A program made the position numbers and the translations under genes. A stretch of 64,000 bases of DNA from Pseudomonas umsongensis (GTDB taxonomy: Bacteria > Pseudomonadota > Gammaproteobacteria > Pseudomonadales > Pseudomonadaceae): assembly GCF_002236105.1 (NCBI RefSeq), contig NZ_NIWU01000001.1, positions 310,001 to 374,000 of the forward strand, given 5' to 3'. Positions 54,845 through 64,000 of this stretch are shown one piece after another. Each line of letters opens with the position of its first letter. Position 1 is the first letter of the stretch. The notes beneath the pieces were generated by a model. That model worked only from the letters and a program-made list of their open reading frames with translations, had not been told where the DNA came from and searched no databases.

Positions 54845-54861
54845 GTCGTACTCCTGCGCGC

Positions 54862-55671
54862 TCAGGCGCTGATTTCATTGCGCCGGCGCAGTGCGGCGGC
54901 GATCACCATGACCAATACCGAGAGGCCGATCAGCAGCGTCGAGGCGACGGCGATCACGGGCGTCAGGTCCTGGCGCAGGGTGGTCCACATTTTCACGGGG
55001 AGGGTTTGCAGGGTCGGGCTTGCCATCATCACGCTCAGCACCACTTCATCCCACGAGACAAGGAAGGCGAAGAGGGCGCCGGCCACCATGCCCGGGCGAA
55101 TCGCCGGGAAGGTCACCTTGAATACCGCTTGCAGGCGCGAGGCGCCGCAAATCACTGCGGCATCCTCGATCGACTGGTCGAACAGCTTCAGCGAGTTGAT
55201 GATCGAGATGATGGTGAACGGCAACGCGACGATGACGTGGCTGACCACGAACGCGAACATGGTTCCGGTGTAGCCCAGTTTCAGGAACAACGCGTACACC
55301 GCGACCGCAATGATCACCAGCGGCACGATCATCGGCAGGGTAAACAGGCCGTAGAGCATTTCCCGGCCCGGAAAGCGCCCGCGTACCAGGGCGAAAGCGG
55401 TCGGCAGGCCCAGGGCCACGGCAAAGAACGTGGTCAGTACCGCGACCTTGAGGCTGGCCATGGCCGCGTTCATCCAGTCGGCATTGGAGAAGAACTGGCC
55501 GTACCATTTGAGCGTCCAGCCCGGTGGTGGGAACACCAGCCACTGGGATGAGCCGAATGACAGCAGGACGATGAACACGATCGGTAGCAACAGGAACAGC
55601 CCGATCAGCCCGGTGGTGGCGTACAGGCCAAGGCGCATCCGGCGGCTCATGGCATTGGGGGTCAGGAGCAT
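54862..55671 (-). CDS. ABC importer permease (PotC-like)
   Basis: A 269-residue inner-membrane permease with six segments. The EAA-type loop AAVICGASRLQAVFKVTFPAIRPG lies between segments 4 and 5 and contacts the ATPase. ATG 55671 is six bases below the stop of the PotB-like gene, so it is coupled. It forms one half of the transmembrane channel. Confidence 0.9.
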   Translation of the reverse strand: MLLTPNAMSRRMRLGLYATTGLIGLFLLLPIVFIVLLSFGSSQWLVFPPPGWTLKWYGQFFSNADWMNAAMASLKVAVLTTFFAVALGLPTAFALVRGRFPGREMLYGLFTLPMIVPLVIIAVAVYALFLKLGYTGTMFAFVVSHVIVALPFTIISIINSLKLFDQSIEDAAVICGASRLQAVFKVTFPAIRPGMVAGALFAFLVSWDEVVLSVMMASPTLQTLPVKMWTTLRQDLTPVIAVASTLLIGLSVLVMVIAAALRRRNEISA

Positions 55672-55677
55672 GACGGC

Positions 55678-56610
55678 TTACCTCGCGTTGCTGGCGCCAA
55701 CCGGGGATTCCGGCTGAAGCTTCAGGTAGAAGTAGAACAGCACCAGCGTGATGACGATCAGCAACGCGGCACCGGCGCTGGCCAGGCCCCAGTTGAGGAA
55801 CGACTGCACCTGCTGGATGATGAACTCGGGCAGCATCATGTTCTGCGCACCGCCCAGCAGGGCCGGGGTGACGTAGTAACCGAGCGACATCACGAACACC
55901 ATCAAGCCACCGGAGAACAGCCCCGGCCGGCACAGCGGCAGGAATACCCGGAAGAAGTTGGTCCACGGACTGGCCCCGCAGATCGAACCGGCCTGCAGGA
56001 TCATCGGGTCGATGGCCTGCATGGTTGCCTGCAATGGCAACACGATGAACGGGATCATGATGTAGCTCATGCCGATCACCACGCCGGTGAGGTTATGCAC
56101 CATCTCCAGCGGCTGATCGATGATGCCCATGGCCATCAACGCCTTGTTGATCACCCCGGAGGCTTGCAGCAACACCAGCCAGGAATAGGTGCGGGCGAGC
56201 AGGCTGGTCCACATCGACAACAGCACGATGTTCAGGATCCAGCGACCCCAGCCACGGGGCACCAACGTGATCGCCCAGGCCAGCGGGAAACCCAATAGCA
56301 GGCTGAACAGCGTCACCAGTCCGGCCACCGAGAAGGTGTTGAGCAAGACCCGGGCATACGCCGAGTTGGCGAAAAGTTGCTCGTAGTTGCCCAGCCCCGG
56401 AGTCGGTTCCAGCACGCCGCGTAGCAGCAAGCCGATCAGTGGTGCGAGGAAGAACAGGCCGAGGAACAGCAGGGCGGGGATCAGGTTGCTCGATCCGCGC
56501 CAGCGTTGCGCCAGGGTCGGGGTTTGCGTCATCGCAGCCGCCTTGCCGGCAGCGCCGGAGGCGCTCCCGACCGGCGTGGATGGACGGGACGCGGTTACCG
56601 TCATTTTCAT
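55678..56610 (-). CDS. ABC importer permease (PotB-like)
   Basis: A 310-residue permease, the second half of the channel. An unusual N-terminal extension of about 40 residues, rich in Ala, Ser and Pro, precedes helix 1 (IPALLFLGLFFLAPLIGLLL). The EAA-type loop reads AGSICGASPWTNFFRVFLPLCRPG. ATG 56610 overlaps the binding-protein stop (ATGA); the longer frame to 56631 is rejected. Confidence 0.9.
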   Translation of the reverse strand: MKMTVTASRPSTPVGSASGAAGKAAAMTQTPTLAQRWRGSSNLIPALLFLGLFFLAPLIGLLLRGVLEPTPGLGNYEQLFANSAYARVLLNTFSVAGLVTLFSLLLGFPLAWAITLVPRGWGRWILNIVLLSMWTSLLARTYSWLVLLQASGVINKALMAMGIIDQPLEMVHNLTGVVIGMSYIMIPFIVLPLQATMQAIDPMILQAGSICGASPWTNFFRVFLPLCRPGLFSGGLMVFVMSLGYYVTPALLGGAQNMMLPEFIIQQVQSFLNWGLASAGAALLIVITLVLFYFYLKLQPESPVGASNAR

Positions 56611-57638
56611 TTGACCAGCCATTCGTTCCACCGTGTCGCGATAGCAGGACCGTTCTTGGCCCAGTACGCGAAATCAAGAGTGATTTGATCCTTGGCGTAG
56701 GCAGTCGGCAGGTTGGGCGCCAGGGTCGAGTCCAGGCGCGCCACGCTGTCGACGTTGACCGGGGCGTAGGCGGTCAGGTTGGAGAAGTCGGCCTGGCCTT
56801 TGGCACTGCTGGCATTGGCCAGGAACTTCATCGCCGCGTCCTTGTTCTTCGAACCCTTTGGAATGACCAGGATGTCGGCCATGACCAGGTTCTGTTTCCA
56901 GCTCACGCCAACCGGCGCACCGTCTTCTTGGAGGGCATGAATGCGGCCGTTCCAGAACTGGCCCATGCTCGCTTCACCGGAGGCCAGCAGCTGTTGCGAC
57001 TGAGCGCCGCCGCCCCACCAGACGATGTCTTTCTTGATGGTGTCGAGCTTCTTGAAGGCGCGGTCCAGGTCCAGCGGATAGAGCTTGTCGGCGGCGACGC
57101 CATCGGCCAGCAGCGCCAGCTCCAGCACGCCAGGACTTGGCCATTTATACAGGGCGCGTTTGCCGGGGTAGGTCTTGGTGTCGAACAGCGCGGACCAGTC
57201 CTGGGGTTTGTTGGCACCCAACTTGCCTTCGTTGTAGCCGAGGACGAAGGAGAAGAAGAACGAGCCGACGCCGTGATCGGAGACGAATCGCGGGTCGATC
57301 TTGTCGCGATCGATGACTTTGAAATCGAGGGGTTCGAGCAGGCCTTCGGAGGCCGCGCGCAAGGCGAAGTCAGCTTCGACGTCGACCACGTCCCACTGCA
57401 CGTTGCCGCTTTCGACCATGGCCTTGAGCTTGCCGTAGTCGGTGGGGCCATCCTGGACCACGGTGATGCCGCTGGCCTTGCTGAACGGATCGGCCCAAGC
57501 CTGCTTCTGTGCATCCTGGGTGCTACCGCCCCAGCTGACGAAGTTGACGCTTTCAGCAGCCGTTGCCATATGACTGACCGTGGCCAACAAGCCTGCGAAC
57601 AGTACTGCGGATGCACGTTTGTTCAACACCATTTTCAC
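56607..57638 (-). CDS. Polyamine-type periplasmic binding protein (PotD/SpuD-like)
   Basis: A 343-residue substrate-binding protein with signal peptide ending TVSHMATAAESV. The mature part begins NFVSWGGSTQDAQKQAW, like the PotD/PotF/SpuD cluster, and includes VQWDVVDVEADF and MGQFWNGRIHAL, parts of the ligand cleft. It is the first gene of the operon, and the leader (57639-57815) has a small GC hairpin and a GntR-type palindrome. It brings the amine to the PotB/PotC permeases. Confidence 0.9.
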   Translation of the reverse strand: MKMVLNKRASAVLFAGLLATVSHMATAAESVNFVSWGGSTQDAQKQAWADPFSKASGITVVQDGPTDYGKLKAMVESGNVQWDVVDVEADFALRAASEGLLEPLDFKVIDRDKIDPRFVSDHGVGSFFFSFVLGYNEGKLGANKPQDWSALFDTKTYPGKRALYKWPSPGVLELALLADGVAADKLYPLDLDRAFKKLDTIKKDIVWWGGGAQSQQLLASGEASMGQFWNGRIHALQEDGAPVGVSWKQNLVMADILVIPKGSKNKDAAMKFLANASSAKGQADFSNLTAYAPVNVDSVARLDSTLAPNLPTAYAKDQITLDFAYWAKNGPAIATRWNEWLVK

Positions 57639-57799
57639 GCCCTCATTTGTTGTGTTTTTGAGCGGGCTTGGTAATGCCCGCCTATCGGGAGCAGTAGGTC
57701 CATCTGGCCTTGAAAGGCGACCGTGCCAAGGGCTGTTGTGAGTGCTTTCCCTCGCGGGTGCGCTTGGCTAAATCGTCCGGTCTATGGAATATCATATTA

Positions 57800-57809
57800 T
57801 GGTATTCCA
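57800..57809. promoter_or_regulatory. Candidate GntR operator upstream of the ABC importer
   Basis: TGGTATTCCA at 57800-57809 lies in the extended IR TGGAATA (57785-57791)/TATTCCA (57803-57809). ATTATGGTATTCCA matches ATTATGGTATACCA (complement of 59162-59175) at 13 of 14 bases. It stands about 160 bp upstream of the importer start. The GntR-type shape suggests binding by the GntR protein at 60189-60941. Confidence 0.55.
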
Positions 57810-57905
57810 AACTTTGTGCAAGCACTTTGCCTTACCGGCTATCCGCCAAAAATGCTTTTTTCGAGCTGCGGGGCGTACCCGGTACCGCGCAAACATCGCA
57901 ATCCT

Positions 57906-57999
57906 TGTGGGAGCGAGCCCGCTCGCGAAGAGGGCGTGTCAGTTGACACACATGTTGCCGGGTACATCGCCTTCGCGAGCAGGCTCGCTCCCACAGGGG
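57906..57999. repeat. REP pair (BIME)
   Basis: TGTGGGAGCGAGCCCGCTCG and its near inverse AGGCTCGCTCCCACA bracket about 50 bp. It lies between the ABC operon leader and the ribB stop. The rest of 57639-58017 holds the importer promoter and no gene. Confidence 0.85.
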
Positions 58000-58017
58000 A
58001 CTACACATATCCGAGGA

Positions 58018-59127
58018 TCACTGGGTGAACGGGATGCTTTCCACCACTTCCAGGTCATACCCGGTCAAACCTGCATATTTCAGCGGCGCCCCCAGATGCC
58101 TCAGCTTGCCCACGCCGAGGTTCTGCAGGATCTGCGCACCGGTGCCGACTTCCGAATAGATCCGCGACTGCGAACGGCTGAACTGCCGCGGCGCCTGGGT
58201 CAATTGCGGCACCCGCTCCAGCAACGCTTGCGACGATTCGTGGTTGGCCAGGACCACAACGACGCCGCGACCTTCCTCAGCCACTCGCTGCAAAGCCGCC
58301 CACAACGTCCAGTTCGAAGGGCCGCTGTATTCGGCGCCGACCAGGTCGCGCAACGGGTCGATGACGTGCACGCGCACCAGCGTCGCTTCCTCGCGGCGCA
58401 GATCACCCATGACCATTGCCATGTGGACACCGCCTTCGATGCGATCCTCAAAGGTGATCAGACGAAAGGTGCCATGCACCGTCGGCAGCTCGCGCTCGCC
58501 AATGCGCACCACCGTGTGCTCGGTACTTAAACGATAGTGGATCAGGTCGGCGATGGTGCCGATCTTGATTCCGTGTTTTCGCGCGAACACTTCCAGGTCC
58601 GGGCGGCGGGCCATGGTGCCGTCATCGTTCATCACTTCGACGATCACCGAGGCGGGGGTAAAACCGGCCAGGCGCGCCAGGTCGCAACCGGCTTCGGTAT
58701 GGCCGGCGCGGGTCAATACGCCACCCTCCCGGGCACGCAGGGGGAAGATGTGGCCGGGCTGCACGATATCGGCGGCACTCGCGCCATGGGCAACGGCAGC
58801 GGCCACGGTACGCGCCCGGTCGGCGGCGGAGATGCCGGTGGTCACGCCAACAGCCGCTTCGATCGATACGGTGAATGCGGTACTGAACACGCTGCCATTG
58901 CTTGGCACCATCTGCTCGAGGCCCAAGCGCTGGCAATGCTCGTCGGTCAAGGTCAGGCAGATCAGGCCGCGCGCTTCACGGGCCATGAAGCTGATGGCTT
59001 CGGCGCTGCAGCGGTCGGCGGCCAGCAGCAGGTCGCCTTCATTTTCCCGGTCCTCGTCGTCCACCAGGAGCACCATCTTGCCTTGGCGGTAGTCTTCGAT
59101 GATTTCTTCGATGCTGTTGAAGGCCAT
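58018..59127 (-). CDS. ribB: RibB (DHBP synthase) with degenerate GTP cyclohydrolase II half
   Basis: A 369-residue RibBA-type protein. The N-terminal DHBP synthase domain has DDEDRENEGDLL, HIFPLRAREGGVLTRAGHTEA and GFTPA, all required for making 3,4-dihydroxybutanone phosphate from ribulose 5-phosphate. The C-terminal half aligns with GTP cyclohydrolase II, but the zinc cysteines are missing: where RibA has HSECLTGD and RCDCG, this protein has VHVIDPLRDL and SGPSNW. It is thus probably only a DHBP synthase. ATG 59127 follows a good site. A second candidate GntR operator is just upstream, so it is likely controlled with the amine cluster, not only for housekeeping. Confidence 0.85.
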   Translation of the reverse strand: MAFNSIEEIIEDYRQGKMVLLVDDEDRENEGDLLLAADRCSAEAISFMAREARGLICLTLTDEHCQRLGLEQMVPSNGSVFSTAFTVSIEAAVGVTTGISAADRARTVAAAVAHGASAADIVQPGHIFPLRAREGGVLTRAGHTEAGCDLARLAGFTPASVIVEVMNDDGTMARRPDLEVFARKHGIKIGTIADLIHYRLSTEHTVVRIGERELPTVHGTFRLITFEDRIEGGVHMAMVMGDLRREEATLVRVHVIDPLRDLVGAEYSGPSNWTLWAALQRVAEEGRGVVVVLANHESSQALLERVPQLTQAPRQFSRSQSRIYSEVGTGAQILQNLGVGKLRHLGAPLKYAGLTGYDLEVVESIPFTQ

Positions 59128-59161
59128 TTGGGGATTCTCGATGTTTGATGGAGATATACTG

Positions 59162-59171
59162 TGGTATACCA
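59162..59171. promoter_or_regulatory. Candidate GntR operator between ribB and the DUF1330 gene
   Basis: TGGTATACCA, a perfect 10-bp palindrome at 59162-59171 with ATAAT to its right, sits in the 71-bp divergent spacer. It would control both genes. It is nearly identical to the site at 57800-57809. Confidence 0.65.
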
Positions 59172-59198
59172 TAATACAAAACAGGCAGAGAGGTCACT

Positions 59199-59495
59199 AT
59201 GAAGGCGTACTGGATTGCTCACGTGGATATCACCGCCCCCGATCAATACAGCCAATACACCCAGCGGGCACCCCAGGCGTTTGCCCAATACGGTGGTCGG
59301 ATATTGGCGCGTGGCGGGCGCAGCGAAGCGATGGAAGGTCGGTCGACGCCGCAACGCAGCGTGGTGATCGAATTTGATTCCTACGAACAGGCGCTGGCCT
59401 GCTATCGATCCGATCTGTATCAGGAGGCGAAAGGGCACCGCGAAGGCGTGGCGAAGGCAGAGGTGATCATTGTCGAAGGAATCGCCCCGGCATAA
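59199..59495 (+). CDS. DUF1330 protein
   Basis: A 98-residue DUF1330 ferredoxin-like alpha/beta protein: KAYWIAHVDIT at the start, YGGRILARGGRSEAMEG, and VVIEFDSYEQALACYRSDLYQEA. ATG 59199 has GAGAGG seven bases upstream. DUF1330 proteins are related to dimeric alpha/beta-barrel enzymes and are often placed in catabolic operons; function unknown. It is divergent from ribB across the candidate operator. Confidence 0.85.
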   Translation: MKAYWIAHVDITAPDQYSQYTQRAPQAFAQYGGRILARGGRSEAMEGRSTPQRSVVIEFDSYEQALACYRSDLYQEAKGHREGVAKAEVIIVEGIAPA

Positions 59496-59497
59496 CC

Positions 59498-59605
59498 CTG
59501 TAGGAGCTGCCGCAGGCTGCGATCTTTTGATCTTGATCTTGATCTTCGGGCAGCCTTCAGGGCGCCAAAGATCAAAAGATCGCAGCCTGCGGCAGCTCCT
59601 ACAGT
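59498..59605. repeat. Long REP hairpin with GATCTT tandem repeat
   Basis: CTGTAGGAGCTGCCGCAGGC and its inverse GCCTGCGGCAGCTCCTACAG are the arms, joined by a TTGATCTTGATCTTGATC tandem segment. It uses the same arm as the repeat at 18511-18573. It lies between the convergent DUF1330 and Nudix genes. Confidence 0.85.
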
Positions 59606-59622
59606 GATTGTGTCGCGTTCTG

Positions 59623-60941
<1,319 letters not shown>

Positions 60942-61028
60942 GGGGTCCGCTCTGAATGTGGCTGTCCATGCAAAAAGAGCACTTTGATCGTAATAATCCT
61001 AGTGCTCGTTCAGTCAGATAGCCAAGGG

Positions 61029-61418
61029 TTAACTGGAGGCCTCGGCATCGGCTTCGGCGAACGCTTCACGGGCGAGCCGGAAACTGTCCACGGCCGCGGG
61101 GACACCGCAATAAATACCGACCTGAAGCAGAATTTCGCGTATTTGTTCACGACTCAGCCCGTTACGCAAGGCACCACGCACGTGCAGCTTGAGTTCGTGA
61201 GGCCGATTGAGGGCCGAAATCATCGCCAAGTTTATCATGCTGCGCTCTTTAAGCGACAAACCCTCACGCCCCCACACGTGGCCCCAGCAGTACTCGGTGA
61301 CCATTTCCTGCAGGGGGCGGGTGAAGTCATCGGCGTTTTCGATGGAGCGGTTCACATAGGCTTCGCCCAGCACCTGGGTGCGGATCTTCAAGCCTTTTTC
61401 GTACTTTTCGTTACTCAC
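61029..61418 (-). CDS. Carboxymuconolactone decarboxylase-like protein
   Basis: A 129-residue CMD-family protein: GLKIRTQVLGEAYV at the start, MINLAMISALNRPHELKLHVRGALRNGLSREQI as the main helix region, and LLQVGIYCGVPAAVDSF with one cysteine. The AhpD-type CxxC redox pair is absent, so a PcaC-like isomerase or decarboxylase, or an unassigned catabolic member, is likelier. It begins about two bases below the gabD stop. It is in the operon with GabD and the flavin reductase. Confidence 0.8.
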   Translation of the reverse strand: MSNEKYEKGLKIRTQVLGEAYVNRSIENADDFTRPLQEMVTEYCWGHVWGREGLSLKERSMINLAMISALNRPHELKLHVRGALRNGLSREQIREILLQVGIYCGVPAAVDSFRLAREAFAEADAEASS

Positions 61419-61419
61419 T

Positions 61420-62871
61420 TCAGAGCCCGCCCATTAGTGTGTATTTGAGTTCCAGATAATCCTCGATGCCGTACTTGGAGCCTTCACGACCCAGGCCCGA
61501 GGATTTGATCCCGCCAAACGGCGCGACTTCGGTGGAAATCAGTCCTTCGTTGATCCCGACCATGCCGTATTCCAGCGCCTCACTCATGCGCCAGGCGCGG
61601 CCCAGGTCGCGGGTGTAGCAGTAGGCAGCGAGGCCGAATTCGGTGTCGTTGGCCATCTGCACGGCCTGCGCCTCGCTGGTGAAACGAAACACCGCGGCGA
61701 GAGGGCCGAAGGTCTCATCCCGGGCAACTTTCATCTGCGTGGTGACGCCGGACAATACCGTTGGCTGGAAAAAGCCGTGGCCCAGCGCATGACGTTCGCC
61801 ACCGCAAACCAACCGGGCACCTTGCGCCAGTGCGTCCAGCACATGGTCTTCAACCTTGGCCACGGCGCGCTCGTTGATCAGCGGACCCTGGGTGACGCCG
61901 TCAGTGAAACCACTGCCCACCTTGAGCTGCGACACCCGCTCGGCCAGGCGCGCAACAAAGGCGTCGTGTATGCCGTCTTGCACCAGGAAGCGATTGACGC
62001 AGACGCAGGTCTGGCCAGCATTGCGAAACTTGGCAATCATCGCGCCTTCTACCGCACGCTCAAGGTCGGCATCGTCGAAGACAATGAACGGTGCGTTGCC
62101 GCCCAGTTCCAGCGAAACTTTCTTCAGCGTCGGCGCGCACTGCGCCATCAGCAACTTGCCAATCGCCGTGGAGCCGGTGAACGACAGTTTGCGCACCAAT
62201 GGGCTTGCCGTCAGCTCAGCGCCGATGGCGATGGCATCGCCGGTGATCACGTTAAAAATACCCGCAGGAATGCCGGCCTGTTCGGCCAGCGCCGCCATGG
62301 CCAGCGCCGAGAATGGCGTCTCCGGTGCCGGCTTGACGATGCACGGACAACCGGCGGCCAGCGCCGGGCCGGCCTTGCGGGTGATCATCGCTGCGGGGAA
62401 GTTCCACGGCGTGATGGCCGCGACGACACCGATCGGTTCCTTGCTGACGACGATGCGCGCATCGCCCTTGTGGCTGGGAATCGTGTCGCCATAGATGCGC
62501 TTGGCTTCTTCGGCGAACCACTCGATGAAACTGGCGGCGTAGAGGATTTCACCCTTGGCTTCGGCCAACGGCTTGCCTTGTTCGAGGGTCAGGATTTCGG
62601 CAAGGGCATCGGCGTTTTCCAGCATCAGCGCGTGCCAGCGCTTGAGGGTGTTGCTGCGCTCCTTGGCGGTCAGGGCGCGCCAGGCCGGCCAGGCGTTGTT
62701 GGCGGCAACGATGGCTTGGCGGGCGTGCTCAGTGCCAAGGTTCGGCACGCTACCGATGAGTTCACCGGTGGCGGGGTTGAAGATGTCCTGTCGCGCCCCA
62801 TCGGGCGCATCCAGCCATTGGCCGTTGATGTACGCCTGCTGGCGGAACAGTTGCGAGGCTGCTGGGCTCAT
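61420..62871 (-). CDS. gabD: Succinate-semialdehyde dehydrogenase GabD
   Basis: A 483-residue aldehyde dehydrogenase very close to E. coli GabD over its length: LEQGKPLAEAKGEI, GPALAAGCPCIVKPA, KVSLELGGNAPFIVFDD, GQTCVCVNR with the catalytic cysteine, and EVAPFGGIKSSGLG. It oxidises succinate semialdehyde to succinate. Its presence supports breakdown of an amine or nitrogen compound that enters the GABA/succinate branch; many such paralogues exist in Pseudomonas. Other small aldehydes remain possible. Confidence 0.85.
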   Translation of the reverse strand: MSPAASQLFRQQAYINGQWLDAPDGARQDIFNPATGELIGSVPNLGTEHARQAIVAANNAWPAWRALTAKERSNTLKRWHALMLENADALAEILTLEQGKPLAEAKGEILYAASFIEWFAEEAKRIYGDTIPSHKGDARIVVSKEPIGVVAAITPWNFPAAMITRKAGPALAAGCPCIVKPAPETPFSALAMAALAEQAGIPAGIFNVITGDAIAIGAELTASPLVRKLSFTGSTAIGKLLMAQCAPTLKKVSLELGGNAPFIVFDDADLERAVEGAMIAKFRNAGQTCVCVNRFLVQDGIHDAFVARLAERVSQLKVGSGFTDGVTQGPLINERAVAKVEDHVLDALAQGARLVCGGERHALGHGFFQPTVLSGVTTQMKVARDETFGPLAAVFRFTSEAQAVQMANDTEFGLAAYCYTRDLGRAWRMSEALEYGMVGINEGLISTEVAPFGGIKSSGLGREGSKYGIEDYLELKYTLMGGL

Positions 62872-62910
62872 GCCGGCTCCTGGAGAAACATAAAAGACCT
62901 ACGCGGGCCC

Positions 62911-63003
62911 CTGTGGGAGCGGGCTTGCTCGCGAAAGCGGTGGGTCAGTCAATATTGATGTCAACTGACACTCGGCCTTCGCGAGCAAGCCCGCTCCCAC
63001 AGG
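62911..63003. repeat. REP pair (BIME) inside the operon
   Basis: CTGTGGGAGCGGGCTTGCTC and its inverse GAGCAAGCCCGCTCCCACAG flank about 50 bp. It lies between gabD and the flavin reductase gene and may stabilise or attenuate the transcript. Confidence 0.85.
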
Positions 63004-63019
63004 GCATTGTGTAGAGCCA

Positions 63020-63505
63020 TCAGGCCAGGGCGGGCAGGGGGCCCAGCTTGCCTTTGTGGTAGATCATCGGCGTCACCGGTTGCTCGGGCAGGATCAGGTT
63101 CTTCACCGCGCCGACGATGATGGCGTGGTCGCCGCCATCGTATTCACGCCACAGTTCGCACTCGATGATCGCCGTGGCTTTGCGCAGCAACGGGTTGCCC
63201 AGTTCGCTCAAGTGCCATTCGATGCCATTGGCCTTATCCTTGCCCTTGCCGGCGAACGCATAGGCTTCGGCGGTCTGGTCGGCGGACAGCAAATGAATTG
63301 CGAATTGCTTGCTGTCGCGCAGGATCGGGTACGTGTCAGAGGCGTAGTTGGGGCAGAACAGCACCAGTGCCGGATCGATCGATAGCGCACTGAAGGCGCT
63401 GGCGGTGATGCCGACGATGCCGCCGTCCGGGTCCAGGGTGGTGACCACCGTGACCCCGGAAGGGAACGAGCTCATGACGTCTTTGTAAATGCCGGGTTCG
63501 ATCAT
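63020..63505 (-). CDS. Flavin reductase
   Basis: A 161-residue flavin reductase of the HpaC/RutF type: FPSGVTVVTTLDPDGGIVGITASAFSALS is the FMN-binding loop region, and IVGAVKNL with PLIYHKGK-like text near the end is typical (here PMIYHKGKLGPL). It supplies reduced FMN to a two-component monooxygenase. No monooxygenase is in the window; one may lie beyond the right edge, since the next gene is cut. Co-location with ribB, which feeds FMN synthesis, supports a flavin-demanding pathway. Confidence 0.9.
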   Translation of the reverse strand: MIEPGIYKDVMSSFPSGVTVVTTLDPDGGIVGITASAFSALSIDPALVLFCPNYASDTYPILRDSKQFAIHLLSADQTAEAYAFAGKGKDKANGIEWHLSELGNPLLRKATAIIECELWREYDGGDHAIIVGAVKNLILPEQPVTPMIYHKGKLGPLPALA

Positions 63506-63517
63506 TTCTCAGGACTC

Positions 63518-64000
63518 CTAGCGCATCACAAACGGATCAGGCATCGGTGCCTGGGAAAGATTGATCCACACCGTTTTCAGCTCGGTGTAGGCCAGCACGG
63601 AATCGATGCCGCTTTCGCGTCCATAGCCACTGTTCTTGAAGCCGCCGATCGGCGCCATGGCCGACACGGCGCGGTAGGTATTGACCCAGATGATCCCCGA
63701 ACGCACGTCCCGGGCCAGGCGATGGGCACGGCCCAGGTCGCGGGTCCAGATGCCGGCGGCGAGGCCGAACTGCGAGTCGTTGGCAATCGCCAGGGCTTCG
63801 GCTTCGTCCTTGAAACGGATGACCGAGGCCACCGGACCAAAGACTTCTTCCTGCATGATCTTCATCGAGTTGCGGTCGCATTCGAACAGGGTCGGCTCAT
63901 AGAACCAGCCTTCGCCCAGGTTCTGCGGACGCTTGCCACCGAGGCGCAAACGCGCACCTTCGGCAATGGCATCCGCCACCAGGCCTTCCACCACGGCCAG
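63518..64000 (-). CDS. Aldehyde dehydrogenase, C-terminal part (cut by window)
   Basis: The open frame runs off the right edge; 159 C-terminal residues are visible. EEVFGPVASVIRFKDEAEALAIANDSQFGLAAGIWTRDL is the C-terminal ALDH pattern (landmarks EEVFGPV and FGLAAGIWTRDLGRA), then PIGGFKNSGYGRE. The catalytic cysteine would be outside. It is 12 bp upstream (in transcription) of the flavin reductase gene, so it begins or belongs to the same operon as gabD. Confidence 0.9.
   Translation of the reverse strand: MAVVEGLVADAIAEGARLRLGGKRPQNLGEGWFYEPTLFECDRNSMKIMQEEVFGPVASVIRFKDEAEALAIANDSQFGLAAGIWTRDLGRAHRLARDVRSGIIWVNTYRAVSAMAPIGGFKNSGYGRESGIDSVLAYTELKTVWINLSQAPMPDPFVMR

Noticed and set aside
57710..58530. 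Plus-strand frames before and over ribB
   Set aside because: They run through a REP element and antisense to ribB, with no start signal.

Overview
This window reads as chromosomal DNA of a Pseudomonas, most likely the P. fluorescens group. The evidence is the GC-rich coding with many long antisense shadow frames, the short palindromic REP pairs built on GGGAGCGAGC..GCTCGCGAA between genes, an ldcB-ldcA lysine decarboxylase pair, DUF2790 and DUF3313 proteins, and bacterial NHEJ LigD. No rRNA, tRNA or CRISPR array was seen.

Layout. 1-2.5 kb: tail of a Cache-domain sensor, an alpha/beta hydrolase and a coupled YhhS/YfcJ-like MFS exporter. 2.5-16.7 kb: accessory DNA with lower GC and many broken pieces. 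It holds an orphan Xre/MbcA/ParS-type antitoxin, an Xre regulator divergent from a winged-helix/helicase operon, a frameshifted inositol-monophosphatase-like gene, an unknown gene, a reverse transcriptase translationally coupled to a PD-(D/E)XK-like nuclease, and a four-gene overlapping operon of three tyrosine recombinases plus a small protein. I read that operon as ginABCD of a GInt genomic island. The island ends exactly inside ligD, immediately before the codons of the ligase catalytic motif KFDGYR, so ligD (16.7-18.5 kb) is a 5'-truncated remnant. Its 5' part is not in this window, so the other island end probably lies to the left.

18.5-28 kb: ordinary core genes (DUF3313 lipoprotein, FadL-type porin, DUF3303, ldcBA with a lysine/cadaverine-type antiporter, Ohr peroxiredoxin, a membrane protein). 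28.4-38.5 kb: a catabolic cluster with a LysR regulator, a Rieske oxygenase of the GbcA/CntA type, an aldehyde dehydrogenase, a rubredoxin-reductase fusion, an FAD amine oxidase, an EutQ-like cupin, an MFS carrier and a BCCT transporter. Together these suggest uptake and oxidation of a quaternary or N-methylated amine. 38.7-46.5 kb: a tripartite EmrAB/OprM-type drug efflux operon with an aldo/keto reductase and a LysR gene, facing a TetR gene and mug.

46.9-51.6 kb: a short exopolysaccharide export module (CTERM-tailed secreted protein, Wza-like exporter, beta-barrel, chain-length protein, BY-kinase-like ATPase) that resembles exosortase-linked EPS loci but has no glycosyltransferase or exosortase here. 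51.6-53.7 kb: a gene-free block of long repeats, one inverted and three direct units of about 450-470 bp. 53.7-64 kb: a polyamine-type ABC importer, RibB with a degenerate cyclohydrolase half, DUF1330, Nudix, a GntR regulator, a carboxymuconolactone decarboxylase-like protein, GabD, a flavin reductase and a second aldehyde dehydrogenase cut by the window end. A shared TGGTATnCCA palindrome in front of the ABC importer and of ribB/DUF1330 suggests that one GntR regulon joins them.
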